Origin: Sedimenticola sp.
GTDB lineage: Bacteria; Pseudomonadota; Gammaproteobacteria; Chromatiales; Chromatiaceae
Direction: 5' to 3'
Length of the DNA: 5,831 nucleotides
Assembly: GCA_030590525.1 (NCBI GenBank)
Contig: JAUUYI010000153.1
Span: 1-5,831, forward strand
Part shown: piece by piece, positions 5,823 to 5,831 of the stretch
Position numbering within the stretch: the stretch's first letter is position 1
Layout: each line of letters opens with the position of its first letter
The notes under the pieces: model-generated
Seen by the model: the letters and a program-made list of their open reading frames with translations, nothing else
Told to the model about the DNA's origin: nothing
Databases searched by the model: none
Translations under genes and position numbers: made by a program

Positions 5823-5831
5823 TAAAATCAA

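Noticed and set aside
5793..5831. Possible tail of an upstream minus-strand gene (short frame ending in TGA near 5796)
   Set aside because: Only about a dozen codons, lying within the intergenic repeat; no recognisable protein ending. A CbrB-like regulator expected by analogy with Pseudomonas cannot be seen here.

Overview
The window is a compact, single-strand gene cluster: every gene I can support lies on the minus strand. In transcription order (right to left) these are pcnB (poly(A) polymerase I), folK (HPPK, folate synthesis), panB and panC (pantothenate synthesis), a small Cys/Arg-rich protein of unknown function, and an SLC13-type anion permease that runs off the left edge. The order pcnB-folK-panB-panC is a known gammaproteobacterial arrangement (seen, for example, in Pseudomonas), and the proteins read as gammaproteobacterial. 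DNA is moderately GC-rich. A free-living or symbiotic gammaproteobacterium, perhaps of the sulfur-oxidising Chromatiales-like groups, would fit, but the genus cannot be read from this window.

Layout: 5654-5831 is non-coding. It holds a degraded copy of a CCCTCACCC/GGGTGAGGG-type intergenic repeat, an AT-rich promoter candidate, a short dyad and a Shine-Dalgarno (SD). pcnB (4349-5653) overlaps folK (3807-4352) by 4 nt (ATGA). A 68-nt gap follows, with a weak promoter candidate. panB (2941-3738) overlaps panC (2093-2944) by 4 nt (GTGA). After 42 nt comes the small gene (1703-2050), and after 21 nt the permease (1-1681, C-terminus missing). No convincing terminator is visible inside the series, so one long transcript is possible.

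How the genes work together: PanB uses methylene-tetrahydrofolate, so FolK (folate) and PanB/PanC (pantothenate, then CoA) are metabolically linked. PcnB, an RNA-decay factor, leads the operon. The small protein and the permease have no evident link to vitamin synthesis.

The most interesting observation is the pcnB start. The conserved PcnB N-terminus continues 25 codons upstream of the first standard start codon (GTG at 5578), and that stretch has no in-frame ATG, GTG or TTG. An ATA codon at 5653-5651 sits 7 nt after an AGGGG SD. E. coli pcnB is known to start at a rare AUU that limits its expression, so this looks like a similar non-canonical (AUA) start. Conventional gene finders would truncate the protein.
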